NCBI RefSeq assembly: GCF_029962835.1
Contig: NC_080574.1
Span: 39,871,501-39,935,500 of the forward strand
Origin: Magnolia sinica
Taxonomy: Eukaryota; Streptophyta; Magnoliopsida; Magnoliales; Magnoliaceae
DNA: 64,000 bases
Direction of reading: 5' to 3'
In this document: positions 34,565 to 44,900 of the stretch, in pieces
Layout of the letters: every line of letters begins with the position of its first letter
Numbering within the stretch: position 1 is the first letter of the stretch
The notes under the pieces: model-generated
Told to the model about the DNA's origin: nothing
Databases searched by the model: none
Seen by the model: the letters and a program-made list of their open reading frames with translations, nothing else
Position numbers and translations under genes: made by a program

Positions 34565-35972
34565 ATGGCTGGGAGCGACTGGTCGAACGAAGAGTTAGAA
34601 TTCTTCACGGTTATATTGGCTGCGAGATCTGCTGCAATTGCTGCTGGGGAGTATTGTTGCACGTACCTCTTTCGAAACCCTCCCAGGTCTGCTGATTATG
34701 ACCGTGCCCGTATTATCAATGGGATTATTAGGGCAAGGGAGACTGATTGTGTTTCGCAACTACGGATAAAAAAGATCACGTTCTTCAATCTTTCCTTGAT
34801 CTTGCGAGATAAGGGACTGTTGGCAGATGCGAAGCACATAAGTATGGAAGAACAACTTGTCATGTTTCTTCATACATTAAGCCACAATGTCTGGAACCGA
34901 GTGATTGGACATTATTTTATAAGGTCAGGCGAAACCGTAAGTCGATATTTTAATCGAGTCTTGGATGCAGTCGTCTCTTTATATGCAGACTTTGTTACAC
35001 TACCTACACTCGATACCGCATTTGAGATTTCATCCAACCCATATTGGGCAGATTACTTTCAGGTATGATAATACATATACTCATTACAATTAATTACGAT
35101 CTGTCGAGATTGACTTACATATGCCAATATTACATAATGATTAACAAGTTTAACTTAGGATTGTATCAGAGCAATTGATGGGACACACATCCCAGCTTTC
35201 GTAGCATCCGCGGATAGTGTTGTCTATCGAAATAGGAAAGGATATATATCACAAAATGTCCTGGTTGCTTGTAAGTTCGACATGAAGTTCATGTACGTGT
35301 TAGCGGGATGGGAAGGTTCCGCATCAGATGCACGCGTTTTGCAAAGTGCCTTGACTCACTCAAGCGATCCTTTCGTAATACCCAGTGGCAAAATCCATGG
35401 ACATCAAATAGTCTGATGGCTTTATAACATCAAATGAATAAGAATTGATATTGATCAGAAATTATTTTTAAAATGTAGGTAAATACTACGTAGTTGATGA
35501 AGCATATGCGTACTCACCCGGTTTCATGGTCCCATATCGCGGTGTACGTTAGCATCTCAATGAGTATCGTACCGGTCGAAAACCATCCAATGCTCGGGAG
35601 TTATTCAATTATCGCCATGCACAACTGAGGAATATAATAGAAGGATGTTTTGGAGTTTTGAAAGCCAAGTTCTCAATTCTGAAGACTGCTCCACAATATC
35701 TAATACAAACTCAAGTAAAGATAATGCTAGTTTGTTGTGTGTTACACAACTTCATAAGAATATCTGGAGACGATGACATGTTTGAGGTTGAGGAGTCGTC
35801 AAGTTGTGGTGCCGATGGTGTGATCCCATCACCTACAGAAGTATCCGTCCTCGATGAAGGTCGTGTGCTGTTGAATGTCACTCCACATGAAAGAGAGGAG
35901 TGGGTCAGAAAACGCGATGAAATAGCTTCCAGAATGTGGAACCAAGCTCATCTAGTGAGTCAAACAAATTAA
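34565..35972 (+). pseudogene. PIF/Harbinger DDE transposase (HARBI1/ALP1-like), three exons with one stop
   Basis: Exon 1 34565-35062 holds the N-terminal helical part (RIKKITFFNLSLILRDKGLL, MEEQLVMFLHTLSHN, SGETVSRYFNRVLDAVV). Exon 2 35159-35397 starts DCIRAIDGTHIPAF with the first catalytic Asp and continues YRNRKGYISQNVLVACKF and LAGWEGSASDARVLQSAL. Exon 3 35479-35972 holds the second Asp (VVDEAYAYSPGF) and the Glu (NIIEGCFGVLKAKFSIL), then VCCVLHNFI. Intron 1 is gt-ag; intron 2 starts gc instead of gt. All three catalytic residues are kept. One TAG at 35550-35552 replaces the Tyr of the conserved RGVRYHL motif, so the protein is cut before the Glu. The full length would be about 410 residues, normal for the family. 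Confidence 0.9.
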
Positions 35973-36188
35973 ATGCATTGTAATGAGATGTACATCAAAG
36001 ATGGTTTAACTGAGTATCATTCAAGACTGTCAAATTAGACCACTATTTTCTGTGTGACATATTTTGTTTTATTTAATATGCAAGCTTTTTTGGACTTCAT
36101 ATTATTTGCTCATGCGGTAGAATAATTTTTTTAACTTGTTGTCGCATCATTTATCTTCTCATAGATTGAGGTAGACCAAAGTGGCTCC

Positions 36189-37334
36189 ATGTCATCAAAT
36201 AGAGACTCTGTACTATCTACTCTGACGAAATATTCCGTGGGATCACCTACTAGTACCCCAGGGAGATCGCCCAGGAAACATACACTGAACAGTGGAACTG
36301 AGGACCAGTCCTATGGAGGTGTCTTTCGTTGGACGGACGACATGGACGACATCCTAATTGACGGATTAATGGAGTTAGTCATTGCTGGAAGACGAAGTGG
36401 TGCTGGATTTAAAATAGAATCATTTACAGGAATCGTTGAAAATATGATGTTGAAGTTACGCCTCAAGATCACTAATGCGAACTTAAAAAATTGCATCCGC
36501 ATAGTGAAAAAAAACTTCTTCACTGTCAAAGATCTACGGAGTACGTCTGGTTTTGGATGGGACCCAGACCTACAAATTGTCGTCGCATCAGATGAAGTGT
36601 GGATGGACTACGTTAAGGTGTAGTTTCTTTAACAGTTACATCATATCTCATCATACAAAGTGCAGTGTTAATGATTGGTTCTTTTTTTGTGTTATGTCTA
36701 GTCTCATCCAGATGCTGCCCAGTTTCGCGGCAAACCCATGCCCAGATATGATGATCTCAAGTTCATTTTCGAAAATGACAGGGCTACTGGTAAAGCATCT
36801 GCCACTGGTAACTTCCCTCCCTGTGCAACCACTCCTCGATGGAGAGATACAGATGTGTCGTCTAACCACACTGTTGATCTGAATGATGATATTAACATAA
36901 TATCTTCTGAAGAACGTGGCGATGATGCACCGCATATCCATTGGTCTGACGACAGCCCTGGAGGCGACAACATTCTTCGTTCGAGTCCGATACAGCATGG
37001 GAATGCCTCCCGCAACACGAATTCCACGGTTAATTCTAAAAAGAGACCAAGGGTGGAGCGACCTGAACATCAGATTGGCACCGAGATGGTCGATATTAGG
37101 GGTGCCATGAAGTCAATTACCATTTCCATCGACAGGGGTCCGAACTTTGGTCGGATGGCACAAATTATACCGGCTTTGGAAGAGTTGGAGGGACTGACGG
37201 CTGATGAGGTCTTATAGGCAACGAAGTTGCTATCAAAAGAAGAAGCATATGGGGCCTCCTTCCTTAACTTTGCCAAAGAGAAGAGAATTTCATTCATAAG
37301 AATGTTGCTGAATGGGGGTGGACCGCACGTATGA
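36189..37334 (+). pseudogene. Myb/SANT-like DNA-binding protein, second gene of the Harbinger element
   Basis: In plant PIF/Harbinger elements a second protein with a Myb/SANT-like domain binds the ends and brings in the transposase. Exon 1 is 36189-36617; exon 2 is 36702-37334, joined in frame across a gt-ag intron. The trihelix-like domain has FRWTDDMDDILIDGLMEL, then LKNCIRIVKKNFFTVKDL, GFGWDPDLQIVVASDEVW, DYVK and, after the intron, SHPDAAQFRGKPMPRYDDL and FENDRATG. A basic patch KKRPR at about 37040 looks like a nuclear signal. A conserved C-terminal helix follows. One TAG at 37215-37217 interrupts the end, where CAG is likely. It starts 216 bases after the transposase gene on the same strand. 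Confidence 0.85.
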
Positions 37335-37686
37335 AAGAACATTTTCCCTAGTTTGATTGGCTGGAAGTAATCATTCGTAGGCTTTGCCTTTAAGACAAGT
37401 CATTACCTATATTATTTTTTGGACTTGTAAAAATTAATTTTGGATATTTCTACTTGTTTCTTGTTGCACTTTTGGGTAACACATCACTTGTTATTAATAC
37501 TTGAACACAACACGTGCATTGATAGAGATTATTGTTATTAAATTAAACTATATGCAGGCTTTTGTTTCGTGCAAGTTATGGCGACACTTGCGTCACTGAC
37601 ATATTACCCAGTAGGTAATTGGTTATAATTATAGATACTATAAAGATCATTAATGACTTGTACCAATTAATGATATGTCAATGCAG

Positions 37687-38097
37687 ATGGGCAAGGAGAA
37701 GTATTACGTCGTGTTGGTGAGACGTAGGCCTGGAATATACGTGTCTTGGGACAACGCGAGGTTGGAGGTGGAGGGATTTTCTGGAGCGAGACACCACGCA
37801 TTCAAGAACTGGAAGGAGGCAGTTGCATACTGGGACGATCACTTCAGTAAGGCATGTGCACCGTCGAGACCTTGTACGGATTCTCATACAGTTCAGTATG
37901 CTGCATTTTCTAATGACCTGGACATCCATCATTGTATGTCGTCATCCATCCGACAGACGATACAGACGACACCGGCGACCCCGACCATGGTTTCCAGGGC
38001 CATGTCGACTGATGATCTTGGCCCAACAGACAGAGATATTCTGTGCCCTTGTAGTTGGCGTCGGTGTCCTTTTTCTTGCTTTCCTTGTTATTTTTAA
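37687..38097 (+). CDS. RNase H1 N-terminal (viroplasmin-type) domain protein, third ORF of the Harbinger element
   Basis: The first 50 residues read MGKEKYYVVLVRRRPGIYV, SWDNARLEVEGFSGARHHA and FKNWKEAVAYWDDHF. This is the pattern of the RNase H1 N-terminal hybrid-binding domain, also found in caulimovirus inclusion proteins: K(Y/F)YVV..G..PGIY..W......V.GFSGA..K.F....EA..YW. No RNase H catalytic domain follows. The rest is low-complexity and Thr/Ser-rich. The ATG at 37687 follows cag, which could be a splice acceptor; earlier in-frame ATGs at 37675 and 37681 are possible starts. In another frame the end (38040-38100) encodes a 20-residue hydrophobic segment, suggesting a frameshift that removed a membrane tail. 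Its place between the Harbinger ends, 350 bases after the Myb gene, suggests that it is part of the element. Its role is unknown. Confidence 0.7.
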   Translation: MGKEKYYVVLVRRRPGIYVSWDNARLEVEGFSGARHHAFKNWKEAVAYWDDHFSKACAPSRPCTDSHTVQYAAFSNDLDIHHCMSSSIRQTIQTTPATPTMVSRAMSTDDLGPTDRDILCPCSWRRCPFSCFPCYF

Positions 38098-39263
38098 ATT
38101 ATAGGATGATTGTATATCTTTATCCACCACTTGTTTCTTTTCTATTCCATCTGATCCCGCACAACTTATGATAGACATTGTCTTTTGCTTCTCATGTTTT
38201 CATATATTTGGACATTTTCGACTGGCGTACATCTGTTGTGATATACCTATATCACACCACCATGTCTGATGCGGTCCATGCGGATATATGGCTATGTTCT
38301 ATGGTGATAGTGATATTGACCACAATGCATCCATCCATCCATTAAATTAGTTTACTTTCGTGACCGTTCATTTTCCAAAGCATCCACGTATAGTTACCAT
38401 CCACATTCCGCATAGCAGTCGAATTGCCAACAAGAAACACGTGTACAAGATCCGAGCTTTCCAAATGGTTGGACATAATGCTTAGATCTTTTGCTTCAAA
38501 AATTAGGCCATTTCACACCTTAGGTGGGCCACACTATTCAAAATAAATGGATGCATACTGAAAATTATTAACAATCAGTTTGATATATATGTTCAAATTG
38601 AAGGCTGAAATTTTTGAAAATTTCCAAACAGTGTGCCCTACCTAATGGAAAGGTAAGATCTCACACATGTTTCAAATTGACACGTGACATCCTTGCGTAA
38701 CAATTCAAATGGTCTAAATCATGGGCCACAGTGTGGATGGAGCAGATCCCTAGTCCATCAATCCCTTGCAGTCTAATCGATGACGATGAAAGTATGAGAT
38801 TAGTAGGACGGTACACCATGGTGGGCTAGATAGATGAACGATCTAGATTACTGAAAGGACGGTTGCTAGGACGTGAGAATCTTGCTCATCTACACATAAG
38901 CATACGTTTCCTGTAATGTGGTCCACTTGAGATTGAGATATGATTGCATTTTTTTTCTCATATCATATAATAATATATATAAATAGATGGACAGCATGGA
39001 TGACACACATAAATCATGGTGGGCCCCATAGAGAACCGACCAGCCACGAAATGGTTGGTGTCAGGGCGGAGTAGCCAATCCGTTCCTACTCATTTTCCTT
39101 GCCTCAGCGAACGCGGGAATTGCCATTTCTCTCCTTTTTGGAAAATTTTCAAATACGTGAAATCCAAATGATGGCTTCCGCCACTTTACTGCATTTACCT
39201 GAGCAAGTAATAAATGCTCAGGGAAAATGCATTTATTAGTGCATTGAAAAAACAAACAGGCCC
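38098..39263. other. Harbinger 3' non-coding part
   Basis: No gene. Contains remnants of GTGGGCCC-type sequence (gtgggccacact near 38523, ggtgggccccatag near 39018) and ends in the terminal inverted repeat at 39248-39263. Confidence 0.6.
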
Positions 39264-39663
39264 TAAAACACTAACCAGGCATATTTTTTTATGCAAGTTC
39301 CATCGAGGCCTCCGGCAGGTAGGATTAGATTGGTTTGCGCCACCACCGCTATGTTTTGAAAGATTTGAAATAAACTGAAACTTTACACTTTAACTATGTT
39401 GAGTATGTATATTGTGACTTGTATAATCCTTATTAGGGTGGATACCACTTTTCAATTGTACTTTGATTGATTATCATATATTTATTAATTTTTGTTATCT
39501 CTGCCTCGCTTTGGTTTCGCTAAGTTGAATTGCGCAACTCTGATTATTCGTGTGCGGACTTAATATGAATTAGAACGAAGACGCATGTGCATTTTATTAA
39601 GTTAACACAATGGAACTCAGAATCGAAATTTATGTACTCAGGTGCCGATTTTCGGGGCGTTAC
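39264..39663 (+). repeat. Right half of the older LTR split by the Harbinger element
   Basis: Continues from 21009. Starts taaaacactaaccagg and ends ccgattttcggggcgttac near 39663, similar to the end of the A LTR (ccaattttcagggtgttaca). What follows is not clearly an internal retroelement region, so it may be a solo LTR. Confidence 0.75.
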
Positions 39664-39762
39664 GAGCAGCTTCCTTTCCTGGGCCTAACAACCCTATTAA
39701 ACTGTTCTCCAGGGAAGCTCGTCGGAGGTTGTGCCGACCTATGATCTGCCGAACTATCCTAT

Positions 39763-39837
39763 GGTCGGCCCTTTTCTGGTAGTAGTTATCTCTCAGGTTA
39801 GGTCGGCCCTTTTCTGGTAGTAGTTATCTCTCAGGTT
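39763..39837. repeat. 38-bp tandem duplication
   Basis: The unit beginning ggtcggcccttttctggtag occurs at 39763 and again at 39801, identical over 37 bases. Probably replication slippage. Confidence 0.95.
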
Positions 39838-40515
39838 GCTTAACTCATTGGTTTGTGCTGATTGTTGGTTCGACCTCCTTTCGTGGGTCACCTCATTTTT
39901 CTCATGACATATGTAAATTTAGGGTGAGACCTATCTAATGAATGTACTGGATTTTGCATCCACATGGTACAAAGTCATTGCCTACTCAAGTACGTACAAC
40001 TTCTAATTGATATCCCGAGAGTAGGTGAGAAAGTGCCAAAGTTAGCTGAACTTTGGATTCCTCTTACAACAAATCCAATGATGTGGATGGTGAAATCGAA
40101 GTATCTACAATTTCCAAATTTTTCCTCAAGAAAATATCGTTCAAGCTCGAAGGCCTATCATAAATCCATTCTGTCCATTAGGTGAGAATTCTCATCTAAA
40201 CCCTAAATATAAAAATCAGCCTATAAAAAAACTCAAATAGACTGCACTAGTAGAAAAAATGTTAATTAGCTCCTTAAACTCTTAAGTAGGAGTGCTGTGG
40301 CCCACTTGAACTTCTCTTATTTTACACTCTTACTTCATCCTGTTGAGTTACACCTTATTAATGGATTTGATGAAAGATATACACCATGATGCTCTATGAC
40401 AGAACCTATGATTGGGTGTGGTCCACCTCGGTGCTGGGTTAATGGCTTAGGATAGAATATGATGGATGGATTGAGTTTTACATATCTAATATTGGTGGGT
40501 CTTGGGTTTTTGCAT
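39838..40515. other. No gene seen
   Basis: Unique-looking AT-rich sequence followed by GTGGTCCACC-type remnants. A segment at about 40457-40505 (cttaggatagaat...) recurs at about 41048-41097 on the other side of the next small element. Confidence 0.4.
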
Positions 40516-41042
40516 TAGGGCGGAAGCAGATTGCCTGGTGTGCCCCACCTTGTTCGGGTGTTGATGTCACCAAGTTCTATGGGTCCATCATTATTTATTT
40601 CTTATATCCACACCGTCTATTCATTTTGTGATATTATTTGATGGCATCAGCCAAAAAAAGATGAGGCAGACCCAAATCTCAAGTGGACGGCATCAGAGAA
40701 AGTAGTAGGGATTGACCACCTACCACGGAAAACTTCTTGGGTGCCACATAAGTTTTGGATCAAGCTGATATTTTTGTTTTCCCTTCATCCAAGTTTTGTG
40801 GCGTTATAAATCGATTGGATGGCAAATAAACATCATGGTAAACCGTAAGAAGGTTTCAACAGTGGGTGTCATTGTATATATTACATTTTGTGGTGTGGTC
40901 CATTTGAGCTTTGTATCTATCTCATTTTTCGACCCATGCCATAAAATGATCTTGAAAAATCAATGAACCGTGTGGATATAACATATACACCATAGAACTT
41001 GGTGACACCAACAAGCGGCACACCAGGCAATCCACTTCCTTA
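40516..41042. mobile_element. Long-TIR small element of the GTGGGCCC group, copy 1
   Basis: Left end ggaagcagattgcctggtgt and, read backward, right end ggaagtggattgcctggtgt, continuing inward with gatgtcaccaagttctatgg on both sides: about 55 bases of inverted repeat. The interior has the group hallmarks gttttggatcaagctgatat and cccttcatccaagt. No coding capacity. A diverged direct repeat of about 50 bases flanks it. Confidence 0.75.
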
Positions 41043-41107
41043 GAATCTAAGGATAGAATCTGATGGACGAAGTGAATTTTACGTATTTAATACGATGGGC
41101 GCCACAG

Positions 41108-41624
41108 AATAGAACGGATCCAACGGCCAATGGCTGGTGGTCGGTGCTCTGTGGGCCCCACCATGATATATGTGTTTCATCCATGCTGTCCATCTATTTT
41201 TATTGATAATTTTATGATATGAGACCAAAAATGAGGTATATCCCAGTCTCCAGTGGACCACATTATAAGAATCAGTGTTGAATGAACTTCGACCATTAAA
41301 AACTTTTTTGGGCCCATAAAAGTTTTGGATCAAGCTGATATTTGTTTTTTCCCTTCATCTAGGTCTGTATGACCTAAAAAATAGATTGGATATCAAATGA
41401 ACAATGAAGTGGTCCTTGGGAGGATTTTAATGGTGGATATCCAATCACATTGTTTTCCTGTGGTGTGGTCAACCTCAGATTTATATCCCTCTCATTTTTG
41501 GGTTCGAGCCCTAAAATGATCTTTAAAAATGGATGAACAGCACGAATGAAACACATACATCATGGTAGGGTCAACAGAGTACCGACCACAAGCCGGGGGG
41601 GTAAGCCAATCCATTTCCTCCACA
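41108..41624. mobile_element. Long-TIR small element of the GTGGGCCC group, copy 2
   Basis: Left arm gtggtcggtgctctgtgggc, continuing ccaccatgatatatgtgttt. The right arm on the other strand reads gtggtcggtactctgttgac, then cctaccatgatgtatgtgtt. The inverted repeat exceeds 80 bases. The interior again carries gttttggatcaagctgatat. Confidence 0.75.
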
Positions 41625-41649
41625 AAGCTTGGGTGTTTTATGCCCTGAG

Positions 41650-42283
41650 TAGGGGTGTACATCAAGTCGAACCAAGTCGAGCTAGCCTCAGCTTGACTCA
41701 GCTTGGGCACTAGCTGACCTCAGCTCGAACTTGGCTCGGCTCGGTCCTCGAGCCTAATTGGCTAGCTTGTCTTGATTCGGTCAATAGCTTAGGCCAATTC
41801 GAGTCAAGTTCGAGTCAAGATTGAACCAAGTTCACCATTCAGCATTTTCACAAACACCTGAACCGCGCCTTCAAAATCTCACTTTATTTGAGATAATAGA
41901 AATGTTTTTACAAGTATTTTATCAAACACCTTCTAAGCAACATAAAAATCAAGAAAAAAAAAAGGGTGTTGGCTTCATATACATACCTTCCTTGCCACCG
42001 GCCACACTTCTTTGAGTCATTTCATTAAACACTTGGTGAACAATATCAATATCAAAGTAACTGAGTCACTGAACTAGTTCGATCCAAGTTCGATTCGAGT
42101 TGGGTTCGATCTAAGTCGAGTCGAGCTGGGGCCCACTCGAAATCGGCTCAAACTCATTTTCAAGCTCAAAAAATCAGCTTGACTAGGCTTGAACTCAGCT
42201 TTGAACCGAGTCGAATTGAGCTTTTTCGAGTCGAGTCGAGTCAAACGAGCTAACCAAGCTAGTTCGGTTCATGTACACTTCTA
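41650..42283. mobile_element. hAT-like non-autonomous element with perfect 8-bp duplication
   Basis: Bounded by gccctgag at 41642-41649 and 42284-42291. Terminal inverted repeat taggggtgtacat at the left and, read backward, tagaagtgtacat at the right. Both the 8-bp duplication and the short repeat fit hAT. The 634-bp interior is rich in tcgagtcgag and cagcttg motifs and has no coding capacity. A relative lies inside the CACTA element at about 17740-18100. Confidence 0.9.
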
Positions 42284-42324
42284 GCCCTGAGTAAGACATG
42301 TGGTGTTGGTTATTCCCGTGATGC

Positions 42325-42895
42325 TCGCTACCAATGGAAGTAGATTGCGTAGTGAGTAACTCATTACACTTAGCGTCGCGAGTAAACTCCATGAGGTCCA
42401 CTATAATTTATGTATTTTATCCCCCCATTCCATCCATTTTATTTTATCAGATAATTTTAGGGCTTGGGCCAAAAATGAAGCATATACAATATTCAAATCT
42501 TCAAATGTACTGCGTTGCACGAAACGGTTGAATTGAACATCTACCGTTGAAAATTTTTTGCGAGCCAGGTAAGTTTTGGATCAATCTTATATTTGTGTTT
42601 TCCCTTCATCCATCCATGTCTATATTATCTTATGAACAGGTTGGATAATAAATAAACATCATTGTGTCGCCTAACAAGGTTTCAACGATGGAAATCTTTA
42701 TAGCCACTGTTTCCTGTGGTATGATCCACTTGATCTTTGGATATGCTTCAATTTTGGGCTCAGCCCCTTAAATTAGATGGAAAAACAGATGGACGGCGTG
42801 GATAGACCACTTACATTCAAGGTGAGCCGAAATGAGTTTACTCAGTACGATAAGAAAGTACTGACTAGCTCCAAATCCGATTTCACTACCAATAG
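42325..42895. mobile_element. Long-TIR small element of the GTGGGCCC group, copy 3
   Basis: Ends ctaccaatggaagtagatt and, on the other strand, ctattggtagtgaaatcgga. Inward both arms share gagtaactcat/gagtaaactcat and lead to ggcgtggat/atccatttt-type sequence. Interior contains gttttggatcaatcttatat and cccttcatcc, diverged group hallmarks. Confidence 0.6.
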
Positions 42896-42939
42896 GCTGC
42901 CTTAAATCCGAGCAAGACTTAGGCTGCTGGAACCAGCGA

Positions 42940-43370
42940 TGTGGGTATGATATTGACAGTAGGGCTCACTTGAAATATAAATGTATATCCACGCCGTCCA
43001 TCTGTTTTTTCAACTTATTTTAAGGCATCTCCCAAAAAATGAAGCAAATTCAAATTTCATGTGGACCACATCACAGGAAACACTGATTATCGACAATTAA
43101 AATCCTTTTGTAAACCACAATGTTTTAGATGAAGCTGATATTTATTTATTTTCCTTTCATTCAGGTCCGTGTGACTTTATCAACAGGTTAGATGGTCAAT
43201 AAACATTACGTTGGAGCCCATGAAGTTTTAAACGGTGGGCCCTCAATCAGCACTGTTTCCTGTTGTGTGGTCCACCTAAAGCTTGTATCTGCTTCAATTT
43301 TTGAAGAATGCTCTGAAACAGAATGGCAAAACAGATGGACGGCGTGGATATACAATACATTAGCTCAAAC
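42940..43370. repeat. GTGGGCCC-group small element, copy 4, ends unclear
   Basis: Left arm tatccacgccgtccatctgt at about 42985 and right arm acagatggacggcgtggata at about 43330 are exact inverted copies. The interior has tcaagctgatat-like tgaagctgatatttattt and cctttcattcaggtc. Outer ends could not be placed. Confidence 0.65.
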
Positions 43371-43609
43371 TAAAGGGGAGCTATTCAGCACAATGGCTGC
43401 ATTTGAAGCTTGACATGCAGGTAATCAGAAACTGTAACGTGGCATGCATTAGGTCAACCTAAACCGACTAAGCTGTGAATCTCACTGTCCATCAGTCACA
43501 GACCCAAAGTCAGATTGGTTGAATAATCCTAACTCTGACGTAGCAACTTGTTTATTGAAATATGACCATTGGATTTTATTTTATTTTATTTTTCTCATTT
43601 TTAACTCTT

Positions 43610-43613
<4 letters not shown>

Positions 43614-43665
<52 letters not shown>
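43614..43665. repeat. TA microsatellite, about 26 units
   Basis: Pure (AT)n run next to a tttta-rich stretch (43573-43605). Confidence 0.95.
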
Positions 43666-43669
<4 letters not shown>

Positions 43670-44479
43670 CAATCGGATTGTAAGATAATCATACATGTAA
43701 AGGACCCATAATTTGGACGGTTTAAGTTGATTTAGTTCTATTCCACATACGGAATTTATATATAAATTTTAAGATGGGAGTGCTTTGCATCAAGTACTTG
43801 GGTGGGACCCAAGGTTCGGTAATCCGAACCATTGATCTGTCCCTTACCATTCCTACGTTGTAAACGGATCGGATCTTGCACGTGCCTGCCAGGATGGCAT
43901 GTGTCCAATCGAATCTCTGCTTAGAACTTGCAGAGGTCACATGTGAGTGCAGGTGTCCGTATGTGGTTGGATAGTACACGTGCCGATGGAATTGGGAGTT
44001 AGAAGTTGAGATTCTAGTAACCGTACACCTGTCTGGAACCTACCTAACACTGAAACTTTTCGGAATCCAATGAGAATCAATGTTGGGATTGTTGAAATGG
44101 CCTCCAACCTCGAGCCTAGAGCTACTGTGGGTCCCACCTCTTGAGATGACATCCCAACCGTCCAAATGGGTCCCTCCCTCCATAAAAATCAAACAACACG
44201 CACTGTAGAAAACAAACGGACAACAACTCGCTGATTGGTAGGGAGGTTTTGGCAGATGGTTGAATTTCGTACGCATGAGGTGGGCCCCACAATAGCCCGA
44301 GAATCCAGGCTACATTAGGATTTCGTTTGTAGTGGTGCTGCTCTCTTCGATCGTGTGTCCAAAAACAGACAACCAACAACCTGTCCTGATGCCTGGAATC
44401 TTCATTTGCAAACGTACACGTGGCCGTTTATCACGTCAGATCTACCGTGGACCGTCCAATTCCCTATCTTAGAGGTACC

Positions 44480-44900
44480 CCCGAACTCGGCACATGCCGG
44501 GCACTTGAGGGCCACGGTGATGTATTGGTTTTATCCACACCGTTCATCCATTTTGCCATATTATTTTAATAGCATAAGTAAAATTTGATATAGATCCAAG
44601 ACTTAAGTGGGCTACTACACATCAAGTATTAAATGCCTACGGTTGAAAGCTTCACAACGGCCAAAAAATAGTTCTAAGAAACATCATGGTGGGTATCAAT
44701 ATCCTTGTTGTTTTATGTGGTACTGTCCTCATGAGTAATAGATCCGTCTCATTTTTGTGCTTATCCTAAGTTCACATGGAAAAATGAATTAAAGTGGTAG
44801 AAAAAATCATACATCAGAGTGGGCCCCTCAAAGCCTCAGCCTGTGTGGAGCGCGGGTCAGCGGATAACATGGGTGGTATCCAATCCACTTCCATTAGGGG
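44480..44900. repeat. GTGGGCCC-group small element, copy 5
   Basis: Left arm ggtgatgtattggttttatcc; right arm on the other strand ctgatgtatgattttttcta, in the middle of the same block order (cgttcatccattt against aattcatttttcc). Terminal parts are diverged; no coding capacity. Confidence 0.5.

Larger units (their letters stand above)
21010..39263 (+). mobile_element. PIF/Harbinger element with three ORFs, split by chromovirus B
   Basis: Terminal inverted repeats: gggcctgtttgttttt begins at 21010, and the right end read on the other strand is the same 16 bases, ending at 39263. The target duplication is TAA (21007-21009 and 39264-39266), as expected for PIF/Harbinger. The intact site is visible in the related LTRs at 420-430 and 20296-20304. 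Without element B and its duplicated atgcc (22206-22210 and 33260-33264) the element is about 7.2 kb. It encodes a DDE transposase (34565-35972), a Myb/SANT-like protein (36189-37334) and an RNase H1 N-terminal domain protein (37687-38097), all on the + strand. Premature stops make this copy non-autonomous now. Confidence 0.93.

Noticed and set aside
37675-38097. A functional RNase H or a viral insertion (endogenous caulimovirus)
   Set aside because: Only the N-terminal hybrid-binding domain is present; no RNase H catalytic residues and no viral RT, coat or movement protein is nearby.
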